From: Nitrososphaerota archaeon
Lineage (GTDB): Archaea; Thermoproteota; Nitrososphaeria; Nitrososphaerales; UBA183
Direction of reading: 5' to 3'
Assembly: GCA_029784795.1 (NCBI GenBank)
Contig: JAFMAW010000004.1
Coordinates: 1-58,422, forward strand
Length of the DNA: 58,422 nucleotides
A model generated the notes under the pieces. The model saw only the letters and a program-made list of their open reading frames with translations. It did no database searches and had not been told where the DNA came from. The position numbers and the translations under genes are program-made. Shown here in pieces: positions 38,183 through 47,709 of this stretch. Position 1 is the first letter of the stretch, and each line of letters starts with the position of its first letter.

Positions 38183-39538
38183 CTAGGGTGCGGCGAACCC
38201 TTCTATGGTCTCCGCGATCCAGATGATCCCCTTCCTCAGGTTCTCCAGCTTCAGGTTCTCGTTGGGGGCGTGTATCCCGCCGTCCTCGGCGGATACCCCT
38301 ATGTCCACCGAAGGCATGTTGTACTTCCTGGTGAACAGGTAGAGGGGCCCGGTGCCCGGCGACCCCAGCTGCACCACGGGCTTCTTCCCGTAGACCCTCT
38401 CTGCAGCCGCTATCGCGGCCTGGGCGAAGGGGTGCTTGTACGACGTCCTCGCGGCTGGTTCCATGCCCTCGACCTTGATCTCCACGTCGGAGAAGCCGTT
38501 GTCGTCCAGGTGCTTCCTGAGCTTCTTGAGGAGGTCGTCCGGATCCTGCTCAGGGACGAGCCGGAAGTCCATCTTGACGTGGATCTCCTTGGGGAGGACC
38601 GTCTTTGAGCCGGGGCCTGTGTACCCGGCCCAGATCCCTGCGATGTTGCCCGTGGGCCGCTGGACGAGCGCCTTCTTCGCCTGGTCGTCGGTGATCCCGC
38701 CGACGAATCTGGACGCGCCGTACTCGTCCCTGAGCCCCCTTCCGTCGAAGGGCATCTGCTGCAGGACCTGCAGCTCGTCCTCCGAAAGTGTGGAGACGCC
38801 GTCGTACCAGCCGGGGACCATTATCCTCTCGTGCTCGTCTTTCAGCGTGCCCAGGAGCTTCACCATCCTCCAGGGGGCGCTGGGCAGAGCGGCGGCGAGG
38901 CTGCTGTGGGCGTCCTGGGTGAGGGAGCGGATCACGAGCTCCACGTAGATTATCCCCTTCACCCCGAGGGTGACTTTGGGGGTGCCCTCTGTGTCGACGG
39001 TCCCATACTCCCAGATGACGGCGTCGGCGTCGAACATGTCGCCGTACTTCTCGATGTATTCCCCGAGGTGGGCGCTACCCGTCTCCTCCTCGCCTTCGAA
39101 GAAGAACTTCAGGTTGCAGGGTGGCCCGCCCTGGGTCTTGACGTAGGCCTCGGCTATCTTGAGCCTCGCCACCAGCTCGCCCTTGTCGTCGGAGACCCCT
39201 CTCCCGTAGATCGCCCCGTCCCTGACCTCCGGCTCGAACGGCGGGGACTTCCAGAGCTCCAGCGGCTCCTCGGGCTGGACGTCGTAGTGGTTGTAGAACA
39301 TGATGGTCTTGGCGGGCTTCTTGGCCCTCAGCTCCCCGAAGACCAGGGGGGCCGCCCCGTCCACCCGCAGCATCTTGGTTTCGGCGCCTATGCCTTTCAG
39401 CATGCTCTCGACCAGCGCTGCGCACTCCTCGACCCCTTCATTCCTCGCGGACACGCTCCTCTGCGAGCCGAGGCGGATGATGTCCTTCGCGAAGGAGTCG
39501 ATGTTGTCGTCGACGTACTTCTCGAACTTGTCGCTCAC
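38183..39538 (-). CDS. M20-family metallopeptidase (dipeptidase-like)
   Basis: About 451 residues of the M20/ArgE/DapE/CPG2 family. Metal site: His and Asp in FYNHYDVQPEEP, Asp in YGRGVSDDKGELVA, Glu pair in FFEGEEETGSAHL, and His near the C-terminus in GGIHAPNENLKLE. The dimerisation domain lies in between (about residues 190-310). The family splits dipeptides or N-acyl amino acids with Zn or Co. GTG 39538 (or TTG 39541) is about 30-33 bases after a TATA-like box at 39567-39574; the open frame further upstream adds non-homologous sequence. Confidence 0.92.
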   Translation of the reverse strand: MSDKFEKYVDDNIDSFAKDIIRLGSQRSVSARNEGVEECAALVESMLKGIGAETKMLRVDGAAPLVFGELRAKKPAKTIMFYNHYDVQPEEPLELWKSPPFEPEVRDGAIYGRGVSDDKGELVARLKIAEAYVKTQGGPPCNLKFFFEGEEETGSAHLGEYIEKYGDMFDADAVIWEYGTVDTEGTPKVTLGVKGIIYVELVIRSLTQDAHSSLAAALPSAPWRMVKLLGTLKDEHERIMVPGWYDGVSTLSEDELQVLQQMPFDGRGLRDEYGASRFVGGITDDQAKKALVQRPTGNIAGIWAGYTGPGSKTVLPKEIHVKMDFRLVPEQDPDDLLKKLRKHLDDNGFSDVEIKVEGMEPAARTSYKHPFAQAAIAAAERVYGKKPVVQLGSPGTGPLYLFTRKYNMPSVDIGVSAEDGGIHAPNENLKLENLRKGIIWIAETIEGFAAP

Positions 39539-39648
39539 CAAACTGGTCCGAGGAGACGGCTCACAGGAGATAAACGTTCGACCGCGGGGGCGGGCCTTGG
39601 CGCTCCATGAATACCTGGAGAGCGACGCGGGCGGCCCGCCGGCGCGGG

Positions 39649-39888
39649 TCACCCGCCCTGCCTGACCACATGGTTGGCATATCCTGCCTTCCTGATCTCC
39701 TCGGTTACCCTTTCGGCGTCGATCTTCGTCTCGTCGTAGTCGACGTAGACCTGGTTCAACATGATGGCAGCGCTCACGGACTCGACCCCTTCGACCTTCC
39801 CGAGGCGCTTCTCGATCCCCCGGGCGCAGGTGGCGCACGACATGCCGCGCACCGCGAAGACGGCCCGCCTGGGCCTGGGCGCTTTCAA
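39649..39888 (-). CDS. copZ: Heavy-metal-associated (CopZ-like) copper chaperone
   Basis: A 79-residue HMA-domain protein with the metal-binding loop [16 protein letters not shown] and beta strands [15 protein letters not shown]. It carries Cu(I) to copper ATPases in the family. Its start overlaps the copA stop by four bases, so it is co-transcribed with and downstream of copA. The first 12 residues are basic and could be a start artefact; a later start at the VRGMSC segment would still leave the complete HMA fold. Confidence 0.88.
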   Translation of the reverse strand: MKAPRPRRAVFAVRGMSCATCARGIEKRLGKVEGVESVSAAIMLNQVYVDYDETKIDAERVTEEIRKAGYANHVVRQGG

Positions 39889-41981
39889 GCCGCCTGGCCC
39901 GCCCCAGGGTCGAACCTGAACAGGAGGAGCGAGTTGCCTATGACCGTGGCCGAGCTTATCGCCATGGCCCCCGCCGCGAGGAAAGGAAGATAGCCGTACA
40001 TCTGGACACCGAAAACGGGGACCAGCGCGCCCGCGGCGACGGGTATGAGCGCGGCGTTGTATGCGAAGGCCCAGAACAGGTTCTGCCTGATCTTCGCGAG
40101 GGTCTTCCTACTCAGCGCTATGGCCGTCGCGACCCCCAGCAGGTCGTCCCTGATCAGCACGATTCCTCCTGTCTCCTTCGCTATGTCCGTCCCGCTCCCT
40201 ATGGCGATTCCCACGTCAGCCCTGGCGAGGGCGGGGGCGTCGTTTATCCCGTCGCCCACCATGGCCACCACCCTCCCCTCCTTCTGAAGCGAGACTATGA
40301 CTTCCTCCTTCCTCTGGGGGGTGACCTCGGCGACGAACCTGCCGATGGACAGACTCTTCGCGACGGCCGCAGCCGTCTTCGCGTTGTCGCCGGTGAGCAT
40401 GACCACCTCGACCCCCATCCTATTCATCGCCGACACGGCCGCTTCGGCGGACGGCTTGAGGGTGTCCGCCACTCCGAGCACACCGACCGGCACCCCGCCC
40501 TCGGCGAGGACCACCGCGGTCTCCCCCTGCTCCTCGAGGCCGCTCAGACTGGCCTCCAGCGAGGAGACGTCTATCCCGAGCCTAGCCATCATCTTTCTGC
40601 TCCCCAGGGCCACCGACTTCGCCTCCACCATGGCCTCGACCCCCTCGCCCGCCGTCGCCTGGAACCCCTGGGGGTCAGGGACTGATATCGACCGGCGCCT
40701 CGCTTCCTTCACGATGGCCCCGCCGAGCGGGTGCTCGGAGCCTTTCTCTACCGCCGCGGCGAGCCGAAGGACGTAGTCCTCGCTCCTGCCCTCGGCCGGG
40801 ATCACGGCGGTGACCGACGGCTTCCCGACAGTAAAGGTCCCTGTCTTGTCGAAGACCACGGTGTCCACCTTCCCGGCACTCTCGAGGTGCTCCCCGCCCT
40901 TGATCAGAATCCCGTTCTGGGCCCCCTTGCTCGTCCCGACCAGGAGAGCCGCGGGTGTGGCGACCCCCAGGGCGCACGGGCAGGCTATCACGACGACGGA
41001 GACGAAGGCGAGGGTGGCCAGGTCTGCGCCTATGTGCCCGAAGAAGAACCAGGAAAGTCCGGCCGCGGCCGCCGCCAGCACCACGACGGGGACGAAGTAG
41101 GACGCGACCCTGTCTGCCAGTCGCTGGATGGGGGCCCTCCCCACCTGAGCCTCTTCGACGAGCCTCACTATCTGGGAGAGGGCGGTGTCCTGGCCCACCT
41201 TCGTCGCCTTCGCCTTCAACAGCCCACCTCCGTTGATGGTCGCTCCGATCAGACCGTCCCCGGGGTTCTTCTCGACCGGGATGCTCTCCCCTGTGATCAT
41301 CGACTCGTCGACCCCAGAGCTCCCCTCGAGCACCACCGAGTCGACGGGGACCTTCTCGCCGGGGCGGACAAGTAGGACCTCCCCGACCTCGACCTCCTCC
41401 ACGGGGACGTCAGATTCGACCCCGTCTCTCAGCCTGTGGGCCTTGGTGGGCTGGAGGTCAACCAGCTTCCGCACCGCCGCCGAGGCCCGCCCCTTCGTGA
41501 CGTGCTCCAGGTACCTCCCCGCGAGTATGAGTGTGACGATCACAGCCGAGGTGTCGAAGTAGACCCCGGAGAACGGGAAGAGTCCTGGGGCGACGGTGAC
41601 CACGGCGGAGTAGCCGAAGGCTGCCGACGTGCCCAGGGCGACGAGGACGTCCATGTTTCCCATCCTGTTCTTGATGCTGTCGTAGGTCCCCCTGTAGAAC
41701 CTCCACCCGATCCAGAACTGGACCGGGGCCGCGAGGGCGAGGAGCAGGTAATCCCGGACCCGGTCCGGGACCGGCGAGAAGTATGTGAGGAGGAGGATGG
41801 GGACCGACAGGCACGCCGCCGCGGCGACCGAGACCTCAAGCCTCCGGATCTCCTTCTCCGGAGCGAGAAACTCGGTCATGCAGGACCCGCTACAGAAGTA
41901 GTAGGTGACCCCCCTCACGTCGGCCTTCAGGTCCGCCGTCTTTTCATCGACGAACATGCCGCAGATGGGGTCCTTAGCCAT
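39885..41981 (-). CDS. copA: Copper-exporting P1B-type ATPase with N-terminal YHS/TRASH domain
   Basis: A 698-residue heavy-metal ATPase. Seen: N-terminal YHS domain [11 protein letters not shown] and [12 protein letters not shown] in place of HMA domains, eight hydrophobic segments, actuator motif [14 protein letters not shown], transmembrane CPC in [17 protein letters not shown], phosphorylation site [14 protein letters not shown]-binding EHPLGGAI and [18 protein letters not shown]. The CPC motif indicates Cu(I)/Ag(I). Energy from ATP drives export from the cytoplasm. Start ATG 41981 is about 29 bases from a TATA-like box inside a palindrome at 42006-42020. The chaperone gene follows downstream. 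Confidence 0.95.
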   Translation of the reverse strand: MAKDPICGMFVDEKTADLKADVRGVTYYFCSGSCMTEFLAPEKEIRRLEVSVAAAACLSVPILLLTYFSPVPDRVRDYLLLALAAPVQFWIGWRFYRGTYDSIKNRMGNMDVLVALGTSAAFGYSAVVTVAPGLFPFSGVYFDTSAVIVTLILAGRYLEHVTKGRASAAVRKLVDLQPTKAHRLRDGVESDVPVEEVEVGEVLLVRPGEKVPVDSVVLEGSSGVDESMITGESIPVEKNPGDGLIGATINGGGLLKAKATKVGQDTALSQIVRLVEEAQVGRAPIQRLADRVASYFVPVVVLAAAAAGLSWFFFGHIGADLATLAFVSVVVIACPCALGVATPAALLVGTSKGAQNGILIKGGEHLESAGKVDTVVFDKTGTFTVGKPSVTAVIPAEGRSEDYVLRLAAAVEKGSEHPLGGAIVKEARRRSISVPDPQGFQATAGEGVEAMVEAKSVALGSRKMMARLGIDVSSLEASLSGLEEQGETAVVLAEGGVPVGVLGVADTLKPSAEAAVSAMNRMGVEVVMLTGDNAKTAAAVAKSLSIGRFVAEVTPQRKEEVIVSLQKEGRVVAMVGDGINDAPALARADVGIAIGSGTDIAKETGGIVLIRDDLLGVATAIALSRKTLAKIRQNLFWAFAYNAALIPVAAGALVPVFGVQMYGYLPFLAAGAMAISSATVIGNSLLLFRFDPGAGQAA

Positions 41982-42005
41982 CTCTCACATGTCTCCTCAC
42001 CCTCA

Positions 42006-42020
42006 GGATTAAACTAATCC
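42006..42020. promoter_or_regulatory. Palindromic operator candidate at the copA promoter
   Basis: GGATTA-AAC-TAATCC is a perfect inverted repeat with six-base arms, itself framed by direct repeats CCTCAGG at 42001-42007 and 42021-42027. Read on the minus strand the TTTAATCC part sits about 29 bases before the copA ATG and would be its TATA-like box. Metal-responsive repressors often bind such sites. Operator function is inferred. Confidence 0.45.
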
Positions 42021-42086
42021 CCTCAGGGGTCGCGCCGACAAGGCGCCCTGCGCAACGTCTAAATCCCTGGAGGCGACCGTCAGCCT

Positions 42087-42233
42087 ATGCAGAAAGACCC
42101 GATATGCAGCATGATGGTGGACGACAAGGCCGCCGCCTTGAAGTCAGAGCACGAAGGGAAGACGTTCTACTTCTGCTCGCCGGGGTGCAAGGCGACCTTC
42201 GACAAGGACCCGCACAGGTACGCCCACCGGTAG
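42087..42233 (+). CDS. YHS-domain metal-binding miniprotein, 48 aa
   Basis: A 48-residue stand-alone YHS domain starting MQKDPICSMMVDDKAA and continuing KTFYFCSPGCKATFDKDP. The three Cys (PIC, FCSPGC) are the metal ligands, as in the N-terminal domain of the adjacent CopA, to which it is clearly similar. A TATA-like TCTAAATC at 42058-42065 lies about 26 bases before the ATG. It is divergent from copA across an operator-like palindrome, so a role in copper or mercury binding or sensing is likely. Confidence 0.8.
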   Translation: MQKDPICSMMVDDKAAALKSEHEGKTFYFCSPGCKATFDKDPHRYAHR

Positions 42234-42342
42234 CCGGGCCGAGGGCGGTTGCCACGAGTGAGAATGGGCCATATCGCTTAAAGGCAATCCCTCGGACAGA
42301 CCACGGGATGCCCTTTCCAGGCGGACAAGGCGTGAGCCCAGA

Positions 42343-43749
42343 TTGAACCCAGAGAAGGAGCGCCAGCGCGCCGTCCACTCCGGTGTCGAAGGCGCAAGCG
42401 CCAGGAAACCTGAGCTGGAGGCGGACCAGGCTCACGAGGACGAGCCCTCCAGAAAGGCGCTCGCATATTCGAAGTTCTATGGCGGGAAGGTCGGCTTCGC
42501 CCCCAAGGTCCCGGTGAGGTCTCTCCAGGACTTCTCCATCTGGTACACCCCTGGGGTCGCCGCCGTGTCGAAGGCCATCGAGGCAGACCCGGGGCTCTCC
42601 TTCGAGTACACCGGCAGGTGGAACACCATCGCGATCGTGACGGACGGGACCAGGGTCCTCGGCTTGGGCAACATAGGCCCCGAGGGAGCCCTGCCGGTCA
42701 TGGAGGGGAAGGCGCTGATCTACAACTACCTCGGGGGGGTTAACGCCCTCCCTCTGCCGGTCAGGGCGAAGAGCGCCGACGAGCTGGTGTCGATAGTGAA
42801 GGCGATGGAGCCCTCCCTCGGCGGGGTGAACCTGGAGGACATCGAGTCGCCGAAGTGCTTCGACGTGCTGGACAGGCTGCGCAGAGAGATGAGCGTCCCC
42901 GTCTGGCACGACGACCAGCAGGGGACCGCCGGGGTGACCCTCGCCGCCCTCTTCAACGCCCTGGAGGTCACCGGGAGGGAGCTCAGAGGGACGAGGATAG
43001 TCCTCTACGGAGCCGGAGCGGCCAACGTCGCCGCCGAGAGGCTCCTCGTCGAAGCGGGGGCAGACCCCCGGGACATCGTGGTGGTCGACTCCAAGGGGAT
43101 ACTCCACCCGGAGAGGGACGACATCGACCAGCTCATGCTGAAGAACAAGTGGAAGTACGAGCTCGCCATCAGGACCAACGGGGACAGGGCGAAGGGGACG
43201 CTGAAGGACGCCCTGAAGGGCGCGGACGTGCTAGTCGCGGCGGCGCGCCAGGGCCCTGACGCCATAAAGCCCGACGAGGTCGCGGTGATGAACAAGAGGG
43301 CCATCGCCTTCTTCTTGGCAAACCCCGTCCCCGAGATGTTCCCCGATGCGGCCCGAGCCGCAGGCGTGGAAGTGGTGGCCACGGGGAGGTCAGACTTCCC
43401 GAACCAGGTGAACAATAGTCTCCTCTTCCCTGCGATATTCAGGGGGGCCCTGGACGTCAGGGCCAAGACCATCACAGACTCGATGGTCATCGAGGCGGCC
43501 ACGGAGCTGGCGTCCTTCGCCAGGGAGAAGGGGATCGGGAAGGAGTACATCCTCCCCACGATGGTGCAGTGGGAGGTCTATCCGAGGGTGGCGACCAAAG
43601 TAGGCCAGGCCGCCATACGCGAAGGGGTCGCGCGGAAGAGGATGTCGGCCAAGGAGTCGATGCAGGCAGCCATGGCTACCATAGAGATGTCGAGGAAGGT
43701 GATGAACACGCTGAGAGACGGCGGAGTGATAGTTGACCCCCCAGAATAG
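42343..43749 (+). CDS. NAD(P)-dependent malic enzyme
   Basis: Up to 468 residues; oxidatively decarboxylates malate to pyruvate. Motifs: SIWYTPGVAAVSKAI, VTDGTRVLGLGNIGPEGALP, NLEDIESPKCFDVLD, VPVWHDDQQGTAGVTLAAL and nucleotide-binding IVLYGAGAANVAAERLLVEAG, then LANPVPEMFPD and GRSDFPNQVNNSLLFPAIF. The C-terminal phosphotransacetylase domain of long bacterial malic enzymes is absent. The first 40 residues are charged and variable; translation may start later. Pyruvate would feed PPDK or PFOR elsewhere in the window. Confidence 0.94.
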   Translation: MNPEKERQRAVHSGVEGASARKPELEADQAHEDEPSRKALAYSKFYGGKVGFAPKVPVRSLQDFSIWYTPGVAAVSKAIEADPGLSFEYTGRWNTIAIVTDGTRVLGLGNIGPEGALPVMEGKALIYNYLGGVNALPLPVRAKSADELVSIVKAMEPSLGGVNLEDIESPKCFDVLDRLRREMSVPVWHDDQQGTAGVTLAALFNALEVTGRELRGTRIVLYGAGAANVAAERLLVEAGADPRDIVVVDSKGILHPERDDIDQLMLKNKWKYELAIRTNGDRAKGTLKDALKGADVLVAAARQGPDAIKPDEVAVMNKRAIAFFLANPVPEMFPDAARAAGVEVVATGRSDFPNQVNNSLLFPAIFRGALDVRAKTITDSMVIEAATELASFAREKGIGKEYILPTMVQWEVYPRVATKVGQAAIREGVARKRMSAKESMQAAMATIEMSRKVMNTLRDGGVIVDPPE

Positions 43750-43789
43750 GCGTAAATCGGCTCCCCCAGGACCTGCGAGGGGGCTGGAC

Positions 43790-44251
43790 ATGGTGATCCG
43801 ACACGCCAGGGCGGACGACGTCGAAGCCATCTCAGACCTGATAGTGCGGACCAAGAGACTGAACAACGAGTTCGACCCACTCTTCGCCGTGGCTCCTGAC
43901 GCGAAAGAAAGGGCGGAGAAGTACCTCCGGACCTCCCTGGCGGCCCCCGGGCACCTGCTGCTCGTCGCCCTCGAGGGGAAGAAGGTGGTCGGCGTGCTGA
44001 AGGCGGAGATGCGCGAGAGGATATTCTACGAGCCGCGCAACGAGGGCCGGATCACCGACTTCTACATAATGCCCGAGCATCGGAGGAAGGCGCTGGGGGA
44101 CGAGATGATACAGCAGGCGGCCGCCGAGCTGAAGTCGATGGGCGCCGAGATAGTGGTGGCCGATGTCCCCGCGCAGAACGAGATAGCCAACCGCTTCTAC
44201 GTCAAGCGGGGCTTCAGGGCACTGATCAATCAGTTCGCGAAGGGGCCTTAG
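43790..44251 (+). CDS. GNAT family N-acetyltransferase
   Basis: A 153-residue GNAT protein beginning MVIRHARADDVEAISDLI. The acetyl-CoA motif is TDFYIMPEHRRKALGDEMIQQ with the helix AAAELKSMGAEIVVADVPA and a final NEIANRFYVKRGF. ATG 43790 is about 35 bases after a TATA-like GTAAATC, and a longer frame upstream lacks family resemblance. Start is 40 bases after the malic enzyme stop. Substrate unknown. Its stop overlaps the end of the small zinc-ribbon gene on the other strand. Confidence 0.88.
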   Translation: MVIRHARADDVEAISDLIVRTKRLNNEFDPLFAVAPDAKERAEKYLRTSLAAPGHLLLVALEGKKVVGVLKAEMRERIFYEPRNEGRITDFYIMPEHRRKALGDEMIQQAAAELKSMGAEIVVADVPAQNEIANRFYVKRGFRALINQFAKGP

Positions 44252-44400
44252 TAGTCCAGCAGGCTGCCGAGCGCAGGGTCCTTCGCGTGACCGAGGTACA
44301 TGCCGCAGCGGTAGCAGTGGAGGTTCCCCCCCGACGCTGCCGGGGTGTGCTCCTGGGTCCTGAGACAGTACGTCTCTTCAGGGACGGCGGATAGAAGCAT
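44248..44400 (-). CDS. Small Cys-containing protein, 50 aa
   Basis: ATG 44400 starts MLLSAVPEETYCLRTQEHTP, and the C-terminus contains NLHCYRCGMYLGHAKDP. The CYRC knuckle plus the earlier Cys and His residues look like a small rubredoxin-like or half zinc-ribbon. A TATA-like box on this strand (TTAAATATCC, about 44423-44432) is about 28 bases before this ATG, which is why I prefer it over a start 37 codons upstream. Function unknown. Confidence 0.6.
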   Translation of the reverse strand: MLLSAVPEETYCLRTQEHTPAASGGNLHCYRCGMYLGHAKDPALGSLLDY

Positions 44401-44511
44401 TCGTGGCGCAGACGCGGCCGGATATTTAACCTTCGACACCAAGGGCAGAGATGTTCGGCAATTGCAATAGTGAGTCGTCTGTCGTTTCCTGTTCTTCTGG
44501 CGGTGGTTCAC

Positions 44512-45214
44512 TCACCAATTTCCACAACATGTCGACTCCGACTCAGAAGTTCGGTCTCATCTAAGAGAACCCTTGCCTCGACTGTCCCTTCCAAGTGAAC
44601 TTAGTTTCCCTCGTTTTCTTTGCTCTCGCCAACTCCACAGCCGCTGCTGACTAGACCTTGAGACTTCTGGGTTCAATTCGCTCCGACCGCAGATTACTTC
44701 TGCAATGCCCCTCGTAGGCGATTTCATTATGTGACCTTCGGGGGACCATAGAATCAGACAGGGCTCTTGTTGCGGCGCATACGAGTCATTGCGCGTTCGC
44801 GGGGAATGGCTCGACCGTCATTTGGTCACGGTCTTTTATAACAGAGACGATTTCAGCCGCTGCTTCTGCTCTTTGCCATGCAGACGCACACGTGCTCCCT
44901 CTCAGAGAGACAGGCTCTCCCTGACTCTCGTACACATGGGCACAGGCAAGCAGACAAGCACCGCAAAGAAGACAAAGAGCGTCAGGTGTCCAAGGTCGCA
45001 GCTTTCCCGGTCTTCCGTGGGGTCGCCAATTCGGTGTAGTCGTCAGGACGCGAAGTGGTCACAAGTGCAACCGTGCATATCGCATCCGTCTTTGGATGCG
45101 CCACCTCTTCCTTTGTGGAAAGACCGTAGGTGCCTGCAACTCGAACATACGTCGACGCTGTCTTTGTGGTCTACCACGAAGACAACGTGCGTGCCAATCA
45201 CTCTATCAGCCTTT
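44512..45214. other. 700-base stretch without a supported gene
   Basis: The sequence turns less G+C-rich here and frames are short or lack protein-like composition. On the plus strand a TATA-like TTTTATAAC at 44832-44840 precedes an open frame from ATG 44936 that begins MGTGKQTSTAKKTKSVRCPR but continues without recognisable sense; it may be a decayed zinc-finger or ribosomal-protein-like gene. No RNA gene or repeat was recognised. Confidence 0.45.
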
Positions 45215-45640
45215 CTAAATGGCGGTTCCCACCAGCGCCGCAGAATCTAGCCGTTCCCCACGCAGCAGAGCTCTGCCGCTCACGCAGGCGAACTTCCACT
45301 CGTAGCCCAGAACTCGGGAGACGCTCCCTTCCCCGTAGACCTGCTCCAGCACGCCTGTGGCATCCGAAACCAAGGCCTGGATGCGTCCAGGCCGCTTTCG
45401 GCGGGTGTCTATTCGGAAGACGTCCTTCGGCGAGATCTTGTTGGCTTCCATCAGGCGGTGGGCGGCGGTCGCTGCCATGCTGGCCTAACCCTCATTAGGC
45501 CCGGGGATGGCAAACGCCTTGATGCCGACCCTTTCTGTGAAGCGCTTCGGGTCTTCTTTCCTTGCGACCGCCAGATTGAAGCTGTCCACGTGGAACGGAG
45601 GGACGTAGACGCACATCGCGCCGATGCCGACCTTGGGCAA
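45215..45640 (-). pseudogene. Truncated HMG-CoA synthase pseudogene
   Basis: Starting at TTG 45640 the frame reads LPKVGIGAMCVYVPPFHVDS, then DPKRFTERVGIKAFAIPGPN, typical of the N-terminus of 3-hydroxy-3-methylglutaryl-CoA synthase. An in-frame TAG at 45487-45485 interrupts it; sense continues directly after the stop with SMAATAAHRLMEANKISPKD. A short middle part reads correctly only in a neighbouring frame (AESGLDASRP), so two compensating shifts lie around 45370-45410, followed by LVSDATGVLEQVYGEGS and GYEWKFACVSG near the catalytic Cys. The C-terminal two thirds are missing. In life the enzyme starts the mevalonate pathway; the functional copy must be elsewhere. Confidence 0.78.
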
Positions 45641-45790
45641 TTGCTCGCCCGGCTAATCGAGCGCGTATTGGCTTGCTGACCTGGCTGATTCGTCCAGGTG
45701 TCCGGAAACAAGAGAGGAGAGGGTGGAGAGCACATCGCCTTCCGTTCCTTCTGCAAGAAGTCGCAGTTCCTGTCGCCTGGCGCTTCCGTT

Positions 45791-46693
45791 CTAGATACCG
45801 AGCGCTTCTCTCAGTCCCTTGTACCTGTTCCTTATCGTGACCTCTGTCACCTTGGCAGCATCCGCCACGTCCTTCTGCGTCTTCTCCTCGCCCTCGAGCA
45901 TGCAAGCGACGTACAGAGCCGAGGCGGCCATCCCCATGGGATCCTTACCAGCTGAAATTCCCGTTTGCTTCGCCCTGAACAGGATCTCCCGTGCCCTCCT
46001 CTGCGTCTTTTCAGACATCCCCGCCCTCGAGGCTATCCCCGAAATGCACCTGCTCGCGTCAGCCACGGGCATCCTGAAGTCCATCTCCCTGTGCAGGAGC
46101 CGGTATGACCTCGCGAGGTCTTTCTTCTTGACGTTGCTCACCGCGACCACATCCTTGAGCGTCCTGGGCACCTCACCGTCCCTGCACGCAGCGTAGAGGG
46201 AAGCTGCTATCATCGCAGTGATTGACCTTCCCCTGATAAGGTTCCTCTCCAGCGCCTTCCTGTAGTAATAGGCGGCCTTCTCCGTGACTGCCTCCGATAC
46301 AGCAAGCTTGTCCGCGGACCTTCTCAGCTCGCTGAACGCCTGGCGGAGGTTCCTGTCCTCCGACTCGTGGACCTGGCTCCTTCTGTCCCAGCTCCTCAAC
46401 CTCTCGACCGTCGACTTCGTGGACCCGGACAGCGACCTGCCCGCCGCGTCCTTGTTCAGTGCGCCAATGACGGTAGCCAGCCCCATGTCGTGCATGGCGA
46501 TTGATGTCGGAACTCCTACCCTGCTGCGGTCCCCCTTTTCGTCTCCCGAGAAGGACCTCCACTCCGGACCCATGTCTGTGATTTTCTCCTTGACCACCAG
46601 CCCACAGTTGGCGCAGTAGTACTCCGACCCCATGCCGTCAAGGACAAGGCTGCTCTTGCCGCATCTAGGGCATTTGTTCGAACTCCTCTCCAT
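45791..46693 (-). CDS. tfb: Transcription initiation factor B (TFB)
   Basis: The 300-residue archaeal TFIIB homologue. N-terminal zinc ribbon CPRCGKSSLVLDG...YYCANCG (residues 8-34), B-reader/linker WRSFSGDEKGDRSRVGVPTS, and two cyclin folds: first about 110-195 (RGRSITAMIAASLYAACR), second about 205-300 (SAGKDPMGMAASALYVACM, then a helix-turn-helix QKDVADAAKVTEVTIRNRYKG). It recruits RNA polymerase to TATA promoters. The protein is complete. It lies inside the lower-G+C zone, so it may be one of several TFB paralogues in this genome. Confidence 0.95.
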   Translation of the reverse strand: MERSSNKCPRCGKSSLVLDGMGSEYYCANCGLVVKEKITDMGPEWRSFSGDEKGDRSRVGVPTSIAMHDMGLATVIGALNKDAAGRSLSGSTKSTVERLRSWDRRSQVHESEDRNLRQAFSELRRSADKLAVSEAVTEKAAYYYRKALERNLIRGRSITAMIAASLYAACRDGEVPRTLKDVVAVSNVKKKDLARSYRLLHREMDFRMPVADASRCISGIASRAGMSEKTQRRAREILFRAKQTGISAGKDPMGMAASALYVACMLEGEEKTQKDVADAAKVTEVTIRNRYKGLREALGI

Positions 46694-46830
46694 CTTCAGG
46701 AGCCGCGAGAAGTTGGTGCTTGTTTCTAACTCAGGTCACGAACAGAAGTTTCCTGTACTTCGTAGGTTGAAACACTGTCGCTCTATATAAATGGAGGGTC
46801 GTCCTCTTCCGGTTTGTGGTCCCGCGGTGT

Positions 46831-46983
46831 CTACCTGAATCCCAAACCTGCGGAATCCATCGTCCTGACGCAGTCCTCGCACATCAGCCCCCGGGGGGTT
46901 CTGTAGAGGCGTTCGATGCTGCCGCACCTGGGGCAGGCTCTGGGGAGCTTCTGAGACTGCTGGATGGTTCCTGCTTGCCCCAT
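46831..46983 (-). CDS. Zinc-ribbon miniprotein, 50 aa
   Basis: A 50-residue frame starts MGQAGTIQQSQKLPRA and contains a compact CPRCG...CEDC zinc ribbon (RACPRCGSIERLYRTPRGLM then CEDCVRTMD). The spacing of 14 residues between the two CxxC knuckles is usual for ribbon folds. ATG 46983 is the first Met; no strong promoter is seen. It is transcribed in the same direction as tfb but upstream of it with a gap of about 140 bases. Function unknown; DNA or RNA polymerase contact is typical of such ribbons. Confidence 0.55.
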   Translation of the reverse strand: MGQAGTIQQSQKLPRACPRCGSIERLYRTPRGLMCEDCVRTMDSAGLGFR

Positions 46984-47215
46984 GGCCCTATCGCCTTCGG
47001 GAGCGCCTGCGGAGCGACTCCTGGTTGGCTATCTGGACACAGACCGGACAGATGAGGCGGCTAGAGGTTCCATCCGATTGAAGCCTGATTCGATGGGTCA
47101 CGCATAACTCGGACTGTGTTTGGCTACTCACGTTCAATCCGGTTTCGCGGGCCTAATAAAGACGCGCAAAGGCCACTTCAAACCCTATTAGTAACGTTTC
47201 CTGGGTTCCGGTGGT

Positions 47216-47623
47216 TTGGAGTCCCATGAGAAGGGCCACGACGCAAGGCTGAGGGAGATTCTTTCCGCCTACAACGAGGCGTGGATGAAATACTGGGAGT
47301 CCTACATCAGGATCCAAGACCAGCTCTACGAGAGCCTGCGGGCCGGGAGGGAGGTCTCCTGGCTGGCCGCGACAGATGAAAGGAAGATGAGTGAAATCAA
47401 CCAGGTGCAGCGGGGGCTCTTCGAGAACATGCCGCGGAGGCTGGACTACTCTCCCCTGGGGCAGATAACTCATGACCTGGACAGCGCGCCTAGCAAGATC
47501 AGAGACCTGGAGGCTGCCCTGGCTCAGGCTGAGGAGGGGTGCGGGAGCTTGGAAGCGGCAATAGCCCTGATGAAGGAGAAGGTCGAAGTCATGAAGAAGG
47601 CCATGAGCGCGGCCGGCGACTGA
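47216..47623 (+). CDS. Coiled-coil protein, 135 aa
   Basis: Start TTG 47216 after a GGTGG element and a TATA-like CTATTAGTAAC at 47183-47193. The protein is largely helical: a Trp/Tyr-rich first part (AYNEAWMKYWESYIRIQDQL) and two predicted coiled-coil segments (residues 35-60 and 90-130; EAALAQAEEG, LMKEKVEVMKKAM). No membrane segment or catalytic motif is seen. I do not recognise the family. Followed at 87 bases by a small gene on the same strand, possibly part of the same locus. Confidence 0.6.
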   Translation: MESHEKGHDARLREILSAYNEAWMKYWESYIRIQDQLYESLRAGREVSWLAATDERKMSEINQVQRGLFENMPRRLDYSPLGQITHDLDSAPSKIRDLEAALAQAEEGCGSLEAAIALMKEKVEVMKKAMSAAGD

Positions 47624-47709
47624 GGAAAGTAACGGTCGCACTCTGGAAGAGCGAAAGCCAGTTTCAATCTGGTTTATAGGGGAGAATGCCTGCTCGGGTT
47701 TGAGGAGAG

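Noticed and set aside
44660..44690. tRNA-like T-loop (GGTTCAATTC)
   Set aside because: The flanking stems do not pair and no acceptor or anticodon arm can be built.
45485..45487. Pyrrolysine or stop read-through at the TAG in the HMG-CoA synthase frame
   Set aside because: The gene is also frameshifted and truncated, so an ordinary pseudogene explains the stop codon.
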